Part shown: positions 9,789 through 18,449 of the stretch, in pieces
Layout of the letters: every line of letters begins with the position of its first letter
How positions within the stretch are numbered: position 1 is the stretch's first letter
DNA from: Rudaea cellulosilytica DSM 22992
Lineage (GTDB): Bacteria; Pseudomonadota; Gammaproteobacteria; Xanthomonadales; Rhodanobacteraceae
Length of the DNA: 64,000 bases
Assembly (NCBI RefSeq): GCF_000378125.1
Contig: NZ_KB899241.1
Span: 409,652-473,651 of the forward strand
Direction of reading: 5' to 3'
Notes under the pieces: model-generated
The model's database searches: none
Told to the model about the DNA's origin: nothing
What the model saw: only the letters and a program-made list of their open reading frames with translations
Position numbers and translations under genes: made by a program

Positions 9789-10490
9789 ATGACAGAGCAC
9801 GGAGCCGATCTGGAAAAGCTATATGATCAACGCTTTCCCGAGAAGGAATTGGCTCAGAAACACGCAATCTGGGAGGTATTGTGCAAGCACTTCTTCCAGC
9901 GATTTGTCGATCCGTCGGCGACCGTTGTCGACGTCGGTGCGGGCTACTGCGAATTCATCAACAATATCCGCGCCGCGCACAAGATCGCCGTGGACCTGAA
10001 TCCGGATGTGCGGCGTTTCGCGGGAGCCGAGGTTCAGGTGATGAATGCCCCGTGCACGGCAATCAGCCAACTCGACGCCGAGAGCGTCGACATTGTTTTC
10101 ATGAGCAATTTCCTCGAGCATCTGCCGAGCAAGCAGCTCGTTCTCGACACATTCCGCGAGGCCTCACGCATCCTGAAAACCGGCGGCAAGATCATTGTGC
10201 TGCAACCCAATATCCGCTTCCTTCCCGGCGAATATTGGGATTTTTTCGATCACCACACCCCGCTGACCGACCGCAGTCTCGTCGAAGGCTTACAGTTGGC
10301 AGGATTTGAAGCGGAGACTGTCCATCCGCGGTTCCTGCCGTACACCACGAAAAGCCGTCTGCCGAAGGCTGCCTGGTTGGTCGGGCTATACCTCCGTGTG
10401 CCGCTGGCTTGGCGCTTTCTCGGCAAGCAGGCATTGGTCGTTGCGGTGAAGCGCCCACAGTCCGCGCCGAGCAACGGACAGCGGAGCTGA
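9789..10490 (+). CDS. Class I SAM-dependent methyltransferase
   Basis: 233-residue soluble methyltransferase with SAM motif I VVDVGAGYCEF (46-56) and a MSNFLEHLPSKQ post-II motif typical of Methyltransf_11-type enzymes. A strong GGAGG site precedes the ATG. Set between sugar-modifying enzymes, it probably methylates a sugar or a lipid-linked intermediate; the acceptor is unknown. Confidence 0.85.
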   Translation: MTEHGADLEKLYDQRFPEKELAQKHAIWEVLCKHFFQRFVDPSATVVDVGAGYCEFINNIRAAHKIAVDLNPDVRRFAGAEVQVMNAPCTAISQLDAESVDIVFMSNFLEHLPSKQLVLDTFREASRILKTGGKIIVLQPNIRFLPGEYWDFFDHHTPLTDRSLVEGLQLAGFEAETVHPRFLPYTTKSRLPKAAWLVGLYLRVPLAWRFLGKQALVVAVKRPQSAPSNGQRS

Positions 10491-10497
10491 CCGGTTC

Positions 10498-11793
10498 ATG
10501 AAGAAAACATCAACCGCCATTATCGGCGCCGGCCCGATGGGCCTGATCTGCGCGCTCGACCTGCTCAAGGCCGGGCACGAGGTCGACGTCTACGAGCGCG
10601 ACGATCGTATCGGCGGCATGTCCGCGCATTTCGATTTCGACGGCCTCGCGATCGAGCGCTACTACCACTTCATCTGCAAGACCGACTATCCGCTGTTCGA
10701 CCTGCTTGCCGAGTTGAATCTGTCCGATCGGCTGCATTGGACCGACACGAAGATGGGTTTCTACTGGAACGGCCGCTTGTACAAGTGGGGCACGCCGCAG
10801 GCGCTGTTGCGCTTCGACGGGCTGAGCCTGATCGAGAAGATCCGCTACGCGCTGCAGGTGATGAAGACCAAGAGCGTCAAGGACTGGACGGCACTCGACA
10901 AGATCGGTGCGCTGCCCTGGCTCAAATCCTGGCTCGGCGAGCGCGCCTACAAAGTGCTGTGGGAGCGCTTGTTTTATCTCAAGTTCTACGAACTGAGCGA
11001 CCAGCTCTCAGCGGCGTGGCTCGGCACCCGCATCAAGCGCGTGGCGCTGTCGCGGCGAGACCTGTTCCATGAATCGCTCGGCTATCTCGACGGCGGCTCA
11101 ATCACGCTGCTCGATGCACTGCGCGCGCGCATCGAGTCACTCGGCGGTCGCATTCACCTGCGTTCGGGCATCGACAGGGTGACGACCAACGGCTTGAGCA
11201 AAGTGCGCGGCATCGTGGTCGCAGGCGAAGAACGCGCAGTCGACAACGTCGTCAGCACGGCGCCGATCCAATATCTGCCGGAACTCGTACCCGACCTGCC
11301 CGAGGACTTCGCCGCGCGCATCCGTGCGATCAGGAACATTCCGGTCGCCTGCGTCATTCTGAAATTGAAACAGCCGCTGAGCGAGAATTTCTGGATGAAC
11401 ATCTGTGACGAGAGCATCGAGATTCCGGGCGTCATCGAATACTCCAACCTGAATCCTGGTACCGGGCCCGCGATCGTCTACGCGCCGTTCTACATGCCGA
11501 AGACGCACCCGAAGTACGCACGCGACAACCAGTCTTTCATCGACGAGACGATTGGTTATCTGGCAAAGCTCAACCCGCAGTTCAAACCGGACTGGGTGCT
11601 CGCGAGCCACTGCCACCGCTATGACTTCGCGCAGACGATCTGTCCGCCGGGCTTCGCCGCAATGCTGCCGCCTATGAAGACTCCGATCGCGGGCTTCTAC
11701 ATGGCCGACACGTCGTACTACTACCCCGAAGATCGTTCGATTTCCGAGAGCGTGAAGATCGGGCGCGAGCTCGCGCGCGCGACGCTGGCATGA
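10498..11793 (+). CDS. FAD/NAD(P)-binding oxidoreductase, amine-oxidase/UDP-galactopyranose-mutase-like fold
   Basis: 431 residues with a Rossmann FAD motif GAGPMG (10-15), an acidic strand end VYERDDRIGG, and a C-terminal FAD-closing stretch GFYMADTSYYYPEDRSISESV. This layout is shared by protoporphyrinogen-oxidase-like and mutase-like flavoproteins. It lies between a methyltransferase and GtrA (4-base ATGA overlap with the next gene), so a role in a lipid-linked sugar or polyprenyl intermediate is likely. The reaction is not known. Confidence 0.78.
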   Translation: MKKTSTAIIGAGPMGLICALDLLKAGHEVDVYERDDRIGGMSAHFDFDGLAIERYYHFICKTDYPLFDLLAELNLSDRLHWTDTKMGFYWNGRLYKWGTPQALLRFDGLSLIEKIRYALQVMKTKSVKDWTALDKIGALPWLKSWLGERAYKVLWERLFYLKFYELSDQLSAAWLGTRIKRVALSRRDLFHESLGYLDGGSITLLDALRARIESLGGRIHLRSGIDRVTTNGLSKVRGIVVAGEERAVDNVVSTAPIQYLPELVPDLPEDFAARIRAIRNIPVACVILKLKQPLSENFWMNICDESIEIPGVIEYSNLNPGTGPAIVYAPFYMPKTHPKYARDNQSFIDETIGYLAKLNPQFKPDWVLASHCHRYDFAQTICPPGFAAMLPPMKTPIAGFYMADTSYYYPEDRSISESVKIGRELARATLA

Positions 11794-12224
11794 ATCGCGA
11801 GCCGGCTGCCGCGTCTCCTTTTCTACGCTTTCTCGCCGTTGGCGGATTCGCCGCAGCGGTCAACTTCGGCTCGCGCATCGTGCTGAGCCGCTGGCTGCCG
11901 TATTCGGCGGCGATCGTCGTTGCCTATCTGCTCGGGCTGATCACCGCGTTCGTGCTCAACCGCCTGTTCGTCTTCACCGGTGCAACCAACCGCCTGCATC
12001 AGCAGATATTCTGGTTCGTCGCGGTGAACGCCGTCGCACTGCTGCAGACCCTGCTCGTCAGCCTGCTGTTTCGGAACGTGGTCCTCCCTTGGCTCGGAAT
12101 CGGCCGGCATGCGGACGAAATTGCCCATGCCGTCGGCATCGTCACGCCGATATTCACGAGCTATCTCGGACACAGGCACTTTTCGTTTTCTGCGCGAACG
12201 CCTTCCAATTCGCAGAGCAAATGA
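11790..12224 (+). CDS. GtrA family membrane protein (polyprenyl-phospho-sugar flippase candidate)
   Basis: 144 residues with four hydrophobic segments and the GtrA-family opening FLRFLAVGGFAAAVNFGSR. GtrA proteins are thought to move polyprenyl-phosphate-linked sugars across the inner membrane. In mycobacteria a GtrA protein (Rv3789) is encoded next to dprE1/dprE2, so finding one in this operon supports an arabinofuranose-donor flipping role. A role with the adjacent GT2, as in GtrA-GtrB pairs, is the alternative. The start overlaps the preceding stop (ATGA). Confidence 0.85.
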   Translation: MNREPAAASPFLRFLAVGGFAAAVNFGSRIVLSRWLPYSAAIVVAYLLGLITAFVLNRLFVFTGATNRLHQQIFWFVAVNAVALLQTLLVSLLFRNVVLPWLGIGRHADEIAHAVGIVTPIFTSYLGHRHFSFSARTPSNSQSK

Positions 12225-12267
12225 GGTTCGGTTACACTTTATTTCTTGTATATCCTTGGATTTCTGG

Positions 12268-13266
12268 ATGTCGGCCACATTGTCGCAAATTCCACTCCAG
12301 GGTCAGGCGTTGCCGGCAGTCACGGTCACGATCCCGCTCTACAACGAAGCGGAAAACATTCCGATTCTGTATGAACGCCTGGCGGCGGCGATGGACCAGT
12401 GCGGTCGCACGTGGGAAGCGGTACTCGTGAACGACGGCAGCACGGACGATTCCGCGTCGCGGCTCGACGCAATCGCTAGTGCGGATTCACGCATCACGAT
12501 CGTGCACTTTCGCCGCAACTATGGCCAGACCGCCGCTTTCATGGCCGGCCTCGACCATGCACGCGGCGAGATTATCGTGCCAATGGATGGCGACCTGCAG
12601 AACGATCCCGCCGATGTATCGCGTCTGCTGGCCAGACTGGACGAAGGCTTCGATGTCGTTTCCGGCTGGCGCAAGGATCGCAAGGACAATGCGATCAGGC
12701 GCAATCTGCCGAGCCGGATCGCGAACAGCCTGATTTCCCGGGTTTCCGGTGTGCATCTGCACGACTACGGGTGCTCGCTCAAGGCGTATCGCCGCGACGT
12801 GCTGGACGGGGTGAAGCTGTACGGCGAAATGCACCGCTTCGTCCCGGTCTATGCGGCATGGAACGGCGCGCGCGTGACGGAAATGGAAGTCACCCATCAT
12901 CCGCGCTTGCACGGCGAGTCCAAATACGGACTGGAACGCGTGATAAAGGTCGTGCTCGATCTGATCGTCGTCAAATTTCTGTTCCGCTACGCCTCGAAAC
13001 CAATCTATGTTTTCGGCGGTTTCGGTTTTCTGAGCATTCTTCTCGGTGGGCTGCTCGGCATCACCGCCCTCGCCCTGAAGGCAATCTACGGCACCTCGTT
13101 GATCCAGACCCCGCTGCCTTTGCTGAGTGTCTTTCTCTGCGTCGTCGGCATCTTGAGTATCCTCATGGGGCTGCTGGCAGAAATGCTCAACCGTACTTAT
13201 CACGAATCGCAGGCGAAGGCGGTCTATCGCGTTGGCCGTGTGGTCAATGGCGCGAAAGCCCCTTAG
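12268..13266 (+). CDS. Glycosyltransferase family 2, polyprenyl-phosphate sugar synthase type (GtrB/DPM1-like)
   Basis: 332-residue membrane-associated GT2. It has VTIPLYNEAENI near residue 20, VNDGSTDD (54-61), the metal-binding D107-G-D109 followed by LQNDP, and two C-terminal membrane segments (about 236-300). This is the architecture of enzymes that load a sugar onto polyprenyl phosphate. I chose the ATG at 12268, because the longer reading from 12109 overlaps the gtrA-like gene. It sits between GtrA and an amidotransferase. The 43-base gap before it is AT-rich and may hold a promoter. Confidence 0.88.
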   Translation: MSATLSQIPLQGQALPAVTVTIPLYNEAENIPILYERLAAAMDQCGRTWEAVLVNDGSTDDSASRLDAIASADSRITIVHFRRNYGQTAAFMAGLDHARGEIIVPMDGDLQNDPADVSRLLARLDEGFDVVSGWRKDRKDNAIRRNLPSRIANSLISRVSGVHLHDYGCSLKAYRRDVLDGVKLYGEMHRFVPVYAAWNGARVTEMEVTHHPRLHGESKYGLERVIKVVLDLIVVKFLFRYASKPIYVFGGFGFLSILLGGLLGITALALKAIYGTSLIQTPLPLLSVFLCVVGILSILMGLLAEMLNRTYHESQAKAVYRVGRVVNGAKAP

Positions 13267-13269
13267 CGC

Positions 13270-15123
13270 ATGTGCGGAATAACAGGAATCCTCGGCGCGG
13301 GCGACGCGGACGTCCTGCGCCGCATGACGGCGCGCATCGCGCATCGCGGTCCGGACGACGAAGCCTTCCTTATCCAGGCCGAGCGCGGCGTGTACCTGGG
13401 CTTCCGCCGCCTCGCCTTTCTCGACATCGAAGGCGGCCGCCAACCGATGACGACGCTGGACGGTCGCCTGTCGATCGTCTTCAACGGCGAAATCTACAAC
13501 TTCGCCGAATTGCGGCGCGAACTGGAACAGCTCGGCGCAGTATTCGCCACCGATCACTCCGACACCGAAGTCCTGTTGCACGGCTGGCGACACTGGGGCA
13601 AGGACTTGCCGAATCGACTCAACGGCATGTGGGCGTTCGCCCTCGTCGATCGCGAGCAAGGCCAGGTGTTTTTTTCGCGCGACCGCTTCGGCAAGAAACC
13701 GCTTTTTTTCTATCCCGGCAAGCGCGCATTTGTGTTCGCCTCGGAATTGACCGCCCTGCGCGAGCATCCCGACGTGCCAACCGCGCCGGACGAGCGCGCG
13801 CTGCGCAAATACTTCGCCTACGGCTACGTGCCGGCACCGCTGACGCTCCTGCGCGGTGTTTCGAAATTGCCTGCCGGCCATTCGCTCACGCTCGATCTAG
13901 CGACCCTGGAACATCGGATCGAACGCTACTGGCATTACGTCCCCGACCCGGGTGAGGTGCGCGACGAGAACCAGTGCGTGGAAGAGTTCCGCGCGCTGCT
14001 CGACGCGGCCGTGGCGCGCCGGCTCGTCGCCGACGTGCCAATCGGTTGTTTCCTTTCCGGCGGCATCGATTCATCGGCTGTCACCGCGCTCGCAGTCAAG
14101 CACGCGGGAGCCGAACGCATCAAGGCATTCTCGATCGGTTTCGAGGAAGCAAGCTTCGACGAAACGCGCTATGCGCGACTCGTCGCGGAACACGTCGGCG
14201 CGGATCACCGCATCGAAACACTGTCCGTGCAGCGCGCGCTCGACATCCTGCCTGACCTCGCCGCGCGTCTCGACGAACCGATCGCCGACTCGTCGATCCT
14301 GCCGACCTATCTGCTGTGTGAGCACGCACGGCATTTCGTCACCGGCGCCCTCGGCGGCGACGGCGCGGACGAACTGCTTGCCGGCTACGACCCGTTCCGT
14401 GCGCTGCGTTATGCGCGCTGGTACGAAAAATTCGTGCCGAAGCCGATGCATCGCGGCATGTCGCTGGCCATTTCGCGCCTGCCCGTTTCGCACCAATACA
14501 TGAGCCTGGATTTCCGGCTCAAACGCACGCTACGCGGCCTCGACCACCGCCCGGCACTGTGGCTGCCGGTCTGGATGGCACCGCTGGCGCCATCGGAACT
14601 GGACGAGTTGTTTTCCGCGCCCGTGGATCTCGATGACGTCTACAGCGAGGCGATCGACGCCTGGGACAGTTGCCCATCGGGCGATCCGGTCGACCGCACG
14701 ATCGCGTTCTATATCCGCCTGTATCTGCAGGACGACATTCTGGTCAAGGTCGATCGCGCCAGCATGCTGCATTCGCTCGAGGTGCGCGCGCCGTTCCTCG
14801 ACATCGAACTGGTCGAGTTTCTGCGCCGCCTCCCCTCGCGGATGAAACTCCGCGGCACGCAAACGAAATGGATTCTGCGCCAATCCGTACGCTCGTTGTT
14901 GCCCAAGGAAATCCTTGAACGTAGCAAGCAGGGGTTTGCCGTCCCTGTCGGCCGCTGGTTCAAGGATGGTCTTCTCGCGCCAGACGATGCGTCGATCCCG
15001 ATCAACCCCGCCTTCTGGCGCAAGCGCCTGGACGAGCACCGCAACGGAAGATCGGACCAACGCTTGTATCTGTGGAGCAAATGGATGCTCGCCAGCATGC
15101 GACATCCGCCATCGCTCGGTTGA
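13270..15123 (+). CDS. Asparagine synthetase B-type glutamine amidotransferase
   Basis: 617-residue Ntn-type amidotransferase/ATP-pyrophosphatase. Cys2 (MCGITGIL) is the nucleophile of the glutaminase half, with HRGPDDE and NGEIYN following. The synthetase half has the PPi loop FLSGGIDSSA near residue 265. It starts 4 bases after the GT2. AsnB paralogs are common in polysaccharide loci, where they may amidate uronic acids; general asparagine synthesis is the alternative. It ends the long plus-strand run begun at 5342. Confidence 0.88.
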   Translation: MCGITGILGAGDADVLRRMTARIAHRGPDDEAFLIQAERGVYLGFRRLAFLDIEGGRQPMTTLDGRLSIVFNGEIYNFAELRRELEQLGAVFATDHSDTEVLLHGWRHWGKDLPNRLNGMWAFALVDREQGQVFFSRDRFGKKPLFFYPGKRAFVFASELTALREHPDVPTAPDERALRKYFAYGYVPAPLTLLRGVSKLPAGHSLTLDLATLEHRIERYWHYVPDPGEVRDENQCVEEFRALLDAAVARRLVADVPIGCFLSGGIDSSAVTALAVKHAGAERIKAFSIGFEEASFDETRYARLVAEHVGADHRIETLSVQRALDILPDLAARLDEPIADSSILPTYLLCEHARHFVTGALGGDGADELLAGYDPFRALRYARWYEKFVPKPMHRGMSLAISRLPVSHQYMSLDFRLKRTLRGLDHRPALWLPVWMAPLAPSELDELFSAPVDLDDVYSEAIDAWDSCPSGDPVDRTIAFYIRLYLQDDILVKVDRASMLHSLEVRAPFLDIELVEFLRRLPSRMKLRGTQTKWILRQSVRSLLPKEILERSKQGFAVPVGRWFKDGLLAPDDASIPINPAFWRKRLDEHRNGRSDQRLYLWSKWMLASMRHPPSLG

Positions 15124-15527
15124 CAACGCGGTCCGCCGCGTCGCTGCGCAGCACGAAGTGACATTCGCCACCTCGGTTTATGCTGCGGTGCAGTATCGAA
15201 TTTTAGGCTTGCGCCCTTTGTCGGCCTACCTCATCCAATCGATTTCTGTTAGCTTGATCACGGTTTGCCTGATAGCGACTATCGCAACCGCGTTTTGGGG
15301 CTCACAAGCGTATTCCGCTCGGCAGGCAGACTGCACTCACGTAATTTCTTTTGCGTTTTCCGTAAATGCATCAGGCGGTTTGGCGAAAGACCGGCAACAC
15401 GGAGTGACACATCCCCATCCCTTTTTACGTCTGCTTAAGGGACGGAGAACTGGAGAAAGTGGTTCATCGTCAAACAATGCTTTGCGCCACCGACCTTTTT
15501 CCGAATATTTTCTCTAGGAGACGCACC
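15124..15527. other. 404-base intergenic region before secreted protein gene
   Basis: No convincing gene. The region turns clearly AT-richer after about 15170. A short inverted repeat GATAG-CGA-CTATC lies near 15275. A promoter for the downstream single-gene unit should lie here, but I cannot pick out a good -35/-10 pair. An AGGAG site at 15516-15520 serves the ATG at 15528. Confidence 0.5.
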
Positions 15528-16646
15528 ATGAACACTCGCAAGTTTCGCTCGTTCGGCCCGCAGCTGACCGCCATTGCCGCAAGCCTGCTCGTTTCCGCGG
15601 CGGCTTTCGCCGCCGGACCGGTAGCAGGTCCCGCTGGCCCCGCGAACGCGCCGGCAAAAAAGACGCTGAGCGCGGCCCAGCTCGCAGAAGCCCAGGCGCG
15701 CGTGAATCTGGCCAACCAGATCGTGCAGAACGTCGCCGCCGACGCGCTCGCCAACGGCGCCACCGATTCCTGGCGCCTCAGTCTGCTCGCCAACTTGTAC
15801 AACACGCCGAGCAGCGCCCTGCAGAATATTCGTGGTTCGGCGACCACGCTCGGCAAGGTGCAGGAAATGGCCTTGGCAGCGCGCGCGCAGGCCGCAGCCA
15901 GCGCTGCCCCTGCAGCGGGAGGCACCTCCGCAGCTAGCGGTGCGGGCCCGACCTCCTCGACCGATGGCCTGGGCAGCACGACCGACAGCCTGGTCTTCAC
16001 CCCGATGACGCCCTGCCGCTTCATCGATACGCGCAATATCGGCACGCCGATCGGCACGAGTGCTGCAACATTCGACACGTTCAATTTCGGCAGCAGCTAC
16101 GGCGGTTCCGGCACCTGCACCCTGCCAAGCATCGGCGAACCGGCCATCGCGGTCAATGTCACCGTCGTCAACCCGAGCGCGGCGCCGGGCTATATCAACG
16201 TCCGCCCGGCCGGCAGCACGCAGAATACCAGCTTCATCAACTGGTACCAGAGCGGCGCTTCCGTGCAGGTGGCAAACGCCGGCATCATCGCCACCGCGCT
16301 GACCGGCGGCCACTACAAATTCGAAATGTTGACTGGCGGCGGCACCGCTAGCGCGATCATGGACTACTTCGGCTATTTCGGAGCAAGCGCGGCCGTGGCG
16401 CTCACTGTGACAGAGCCGGCTTCAGAAGCTGTCACGCTTGCCTCCGGCTACAACAATTTCCATTACACGACCTCAACTTGCCCCAGCGGCACGACAGCGG
16501 TTTCGGCATATTGCTACAACAGCCAAATCGATGGCGTATATCTCGTCGGTTCCGGAGTCAATGGCGGTGCCTGGTGTGGTTGGCGCAATCTGACTGGCGC
16601 CACCCAAACGGTTTATCAGAGCACGTTCTGCGCCTCGGTACCGTAA
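15528..16646 (+). CDS. Secreted protein with TPCR-x3-DTR domain, function unknown
   Basis: 372 residues. A signal peptide (about 1-30, ending AAAFA) is followed by an Ala-rich helical region (40-130), a Ser/Thr/Gly linker, and a beta-rich domain beginning TPMTPCRFIDTR, a motif seen in many secreted bacterial proteins of unknown role. A short Cys-containing C-terminal domain follows (TCPSGTTAVSAYC). The start is set by AGGAG at 15516-15520. The gene stands alone between two sugar operons, with its own leader and its own terminator, which is odd inside a polysaccharide island. It could be a surface or adhesin-like protein; nothing shows enzymatic function. Confidence 0.82.
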   Translation: MNTRKFRSFGPQLTAIAASLLVSAAAFAAGPVAGPAGPANAPAKKTLSAAQLAEAQARVNLANQIVQNVAADALANGATDSWRLSLLANLYNTPSSALQNIRGSATTLGKVQEMALAARAQAAASAAPAAGGTSAASGAGPTSSTDGLGSTTDSLVFTPMTPCRFIDTRNIGTPIGTSAATFDTFNFGSSYGGSGTCTLPSIGEPAIAVNVTVVNPSAAPGYINVRPAGSTQNTSFINWYQSGASVQVANAGIIATALTGGHYKFEMLTGGGTASAIMDYFGYFGASAAVALTVTEPASEAVTLASGYNNFHYTTSTCPSGTTAVSAYCYNSQIDGVYLVGSGVNGGAWCGWRNLTGATQTVYQSTFCASVP

Positions 16647-16668
16647 TAGAAGGCATATAGGAGGAATC

Positions 16669-16699
16669 AAAGGCACCGGTAAAGCCGGTGCCTTTTTTT
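16669..16699 (+). terminator. Intrinsic terminator after the secreted protein gene
   Basis: Perfect 8-bp stem GGCACCGG/CCGGTGCC (672-679 and 685-692 of the 16-kb region) with a 5-base loop, preceded by AAA and followed by TTTTTTT. A textbook rho-independent terminator. Confidence 0.93.
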
Positions 16700-16780
16700 G
16701 CGTCTGCGGGACGTGGCTCGCTCCGTCACATACGGCGTGCCGGCTCGGCAAAACCGGGTTCGGCGGTATACTGATACCGT

Positions 16781-17701
16781 ATGACGACCCTGCAAATGGA
16801 AACCCTCAACGCCTGTCCCCTTTGCGGCACCTCGGCGTTGCGCCACACCCTCACCGCCCCGGATTACGAGTCCCACACAGGCGACTACGGCATCGACGAA
16901 TGCAGCGGCTGCGGCGCGGCATTCACCAACCCGCGTCCGGTCGAGGCGGACCTGCCCAAGCTTTATGCGCAGCGCAGCACCGTGGATTTTCCCGCGCTCG
17001 ACAGCGGGCTTGTCGCGCGCCTGCGCGATTTTGCGATCGACCGCTATCTCGCCGATCCGTTGCGCTGCCTGAACTCCGCTCCGACCGAGCGCAGCGTCGA
17101 CATCCTCGATTACGGTTGCGGCGACGGCGCGCTTGCGCGTGGCCTCGTGCGCGCTGCGCGCAAACACGGTCGCGACTATCGCATCACCGCGACGGATTTT
17201 CACGATGCCGCGCCACCGCGCCTCGCCGGCATCGAGTCGATCCGTTACGTACCGCAGGCCCACTCGCAAAACGAAGACTTCCGCTACCACGCGATCTTCC
17301 TGCGCCATGTCGTCGAACACCACCCGCAACCGGACCGGCTGATCCGCGAACTGAAAACCCGGCTGCATCCCGGCGGGCGCCTGTTCATCGAAGTGCCGAA
17401 CCGGCGCAGCATCTGGGCGCGCGCGTTCGGCGGCGCCTACTGCGCGTACAATCTGCCGCGGCACCTGTTCCATTTCGATGCGCGCAGCCTGAGCGGCGCG
17501 ATCGAACGGGGAAATTTGCGCTGCGAACGCGTCGCGCTTGCGCACACCCCGCTGCTCGGGCACTCGCTCGGTTATCTGCTCTCGCGCAAGATTCAGAATA
17601 CGGGTTTGGTCGGCGTGGCCACGTATCCGCTCCAGATCGCCGTCGATGCGCTGGCGCGCACATCGTCGACCTTACGCGCCACCGCCGTCGCCGATGGCTG
17701 A
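16781..17701 (+). CDS. Class I SAM methyltransferase with N-terminal zinc-binding module
   Basis: 306 residues. The N-terminus has two Cys pairs (CPLCG and CSGCG), the zinc-ribbon seen in C-methyltransferase-like sugar enzymes. The core has SAM motif I ILDYGCGDGA and HVVEHHPQPDRL. It is probably a methyltransferase acting on an activated or polymerised sugar. A TATACT at 16767-16772 would put transcription at about the ATG itself, so a leaderless transcript is possible. Its last 8 bases overlap the next gene. Confidence 0.82.
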   Translation: MTTLQMETLNACPLCGTSALRHTLTAPDYESHTGDYGIDECSGCGAAFTNPRPVEADLPKLYAQRSTVDFPALDSGLVARLRDFAIDRYLADPLRCLNSAPTERSVDILDYGCGDGALARGLVRAARKHGRDYRITATDFHDAAPPRLAGIESIRYVPQAHSQNEDFRYHAIFLRHVVEHHPQPDRLIRELKTRLHPGGRLFIEVPNRRSIWARAFGGAYCAYNLPRHLFHFDARSLSGAIERGNLRCERVALAHTPLLGHSLGYLLSRKIQNTGLVGVATYPLQIAVDALARTSSTLRATAVADG

Positions 17702-18449
17702 GGTCACACTCGCCATCCCGGTGTTCAACTCGGGCGCATTTCTCGACGATCTGTTCGCCTGCATCCTGCAACTCGATCCGCCGCCGCGCGAAGTCGTCTT
17801 CCTCGACGATGCCTCGCGCGACGATTCGCTTGCCCGCGTGCAACGATTCGCCGCCAGCGGCGCGTGCAAAGCGCCGGTGCGCGCGTTGAGCAATGAGCGC
17901 AACCTCGGCATCGCCGGCACCTACAATCGTCTGGTTGGCGAAGCGCGCAGCGAGTGGGTGCAGCTGCTCGATGCGGACGATCTGATCGTCGAGCGCGATT
18001 TCTATCGACGCGCAGGCGCCGATCTCGACAGCGGCAATGGCCTCGTGGTAGCAGCTTTGCAAAGCAATGCGCGTCTGCTGCATATCGGCGCCGACATCGT
18101 GTCGCGTTTCGTTCCACGCCGGTTGCCGCGTTGGTTGCCCGTGCTCGGCACCGTTGCCACGCGCGCAGGCGTGCTGTATCGCCGTGAAGCAGCAGCCGCA
18201 CTGCCGTTTCCCGATCCGGCCTATCCGGGTTCCGACGTCGTCCACCTGCTGCGCCTTCGCCAGACGCAGCGTTGCGCGTTCGTGCGCCGCGCGCATGTGC
18301 GCTACCGCATCCATGCCGCGGCGCAGTCCGCTCAGGCGCGAGACTATTCGCTCTACCGCGACGCGCTCGCCCGCTTCGATCTGCCGACGCGGCTCGCCCA
18401 CCGTTTCGACTTGTGGCTGCGCCAACTTGCCCAGCGCATAGTCCGATGA
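17694..18449 (+). CDS. Glycosyltransferase family 2
   Basis: 251-residue soluble inverting GT-A enzyme. It shows LAIPVFNSGAF at the N-terminus, FLDDASRDDS near residue 40, and the metal-binding QLLDADDL near residue 90. I chose the ATG at 17694, which overlaps the methyltransferase stop; the longer upstream reading only shadows that gene. The donor and acceptor are unknown. It overlaps the following membrane-protein gene by 4 bases (ATGA), so the three genes form one operon. Confidence 0.86.
   Translation: MAEVTLAIPVFNSGAFLDDLFACILQLDPPPREVVFLDDASRDDSLARVQRFAASGACKAPVRALSNERNLGIAGTYNRLVGEARSEWVQLLDADDLIVERDFYRRAGADLDSGNGLVVAALQSNARLLHIGADIVSRFVPRRLPRWLPVLGTVATRAGVLYRREAAAALPFPDPAYPGSDVVHLLRLRQTQRCAFVRRAHVRYRIHAAAQSAQARDYSLYRDALARFDLPTRLAHRFDLWLRQLAQRIVR

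Noticed and set aside
12487-13881. Minus-strand 464-residue frame opposite the GT2 and AsnB genes
   Set aside because: Crosses two firm plus-strand genes; no motif.
14915-15517. A 200-residue plus-strand frame running from inside asnB into the intergenic region, with a hydrophobic stretch
   Set aside because: Starts out of frame within asnB, has no ribosome site near its free part, and shows no family features.
16767-16772. TATACT as a -10 box for the methyltransferase gene at 16781
   Set aside because: No matching -35 and it would force a leaderless transcript; mentioned with the gene but not listed as a site.
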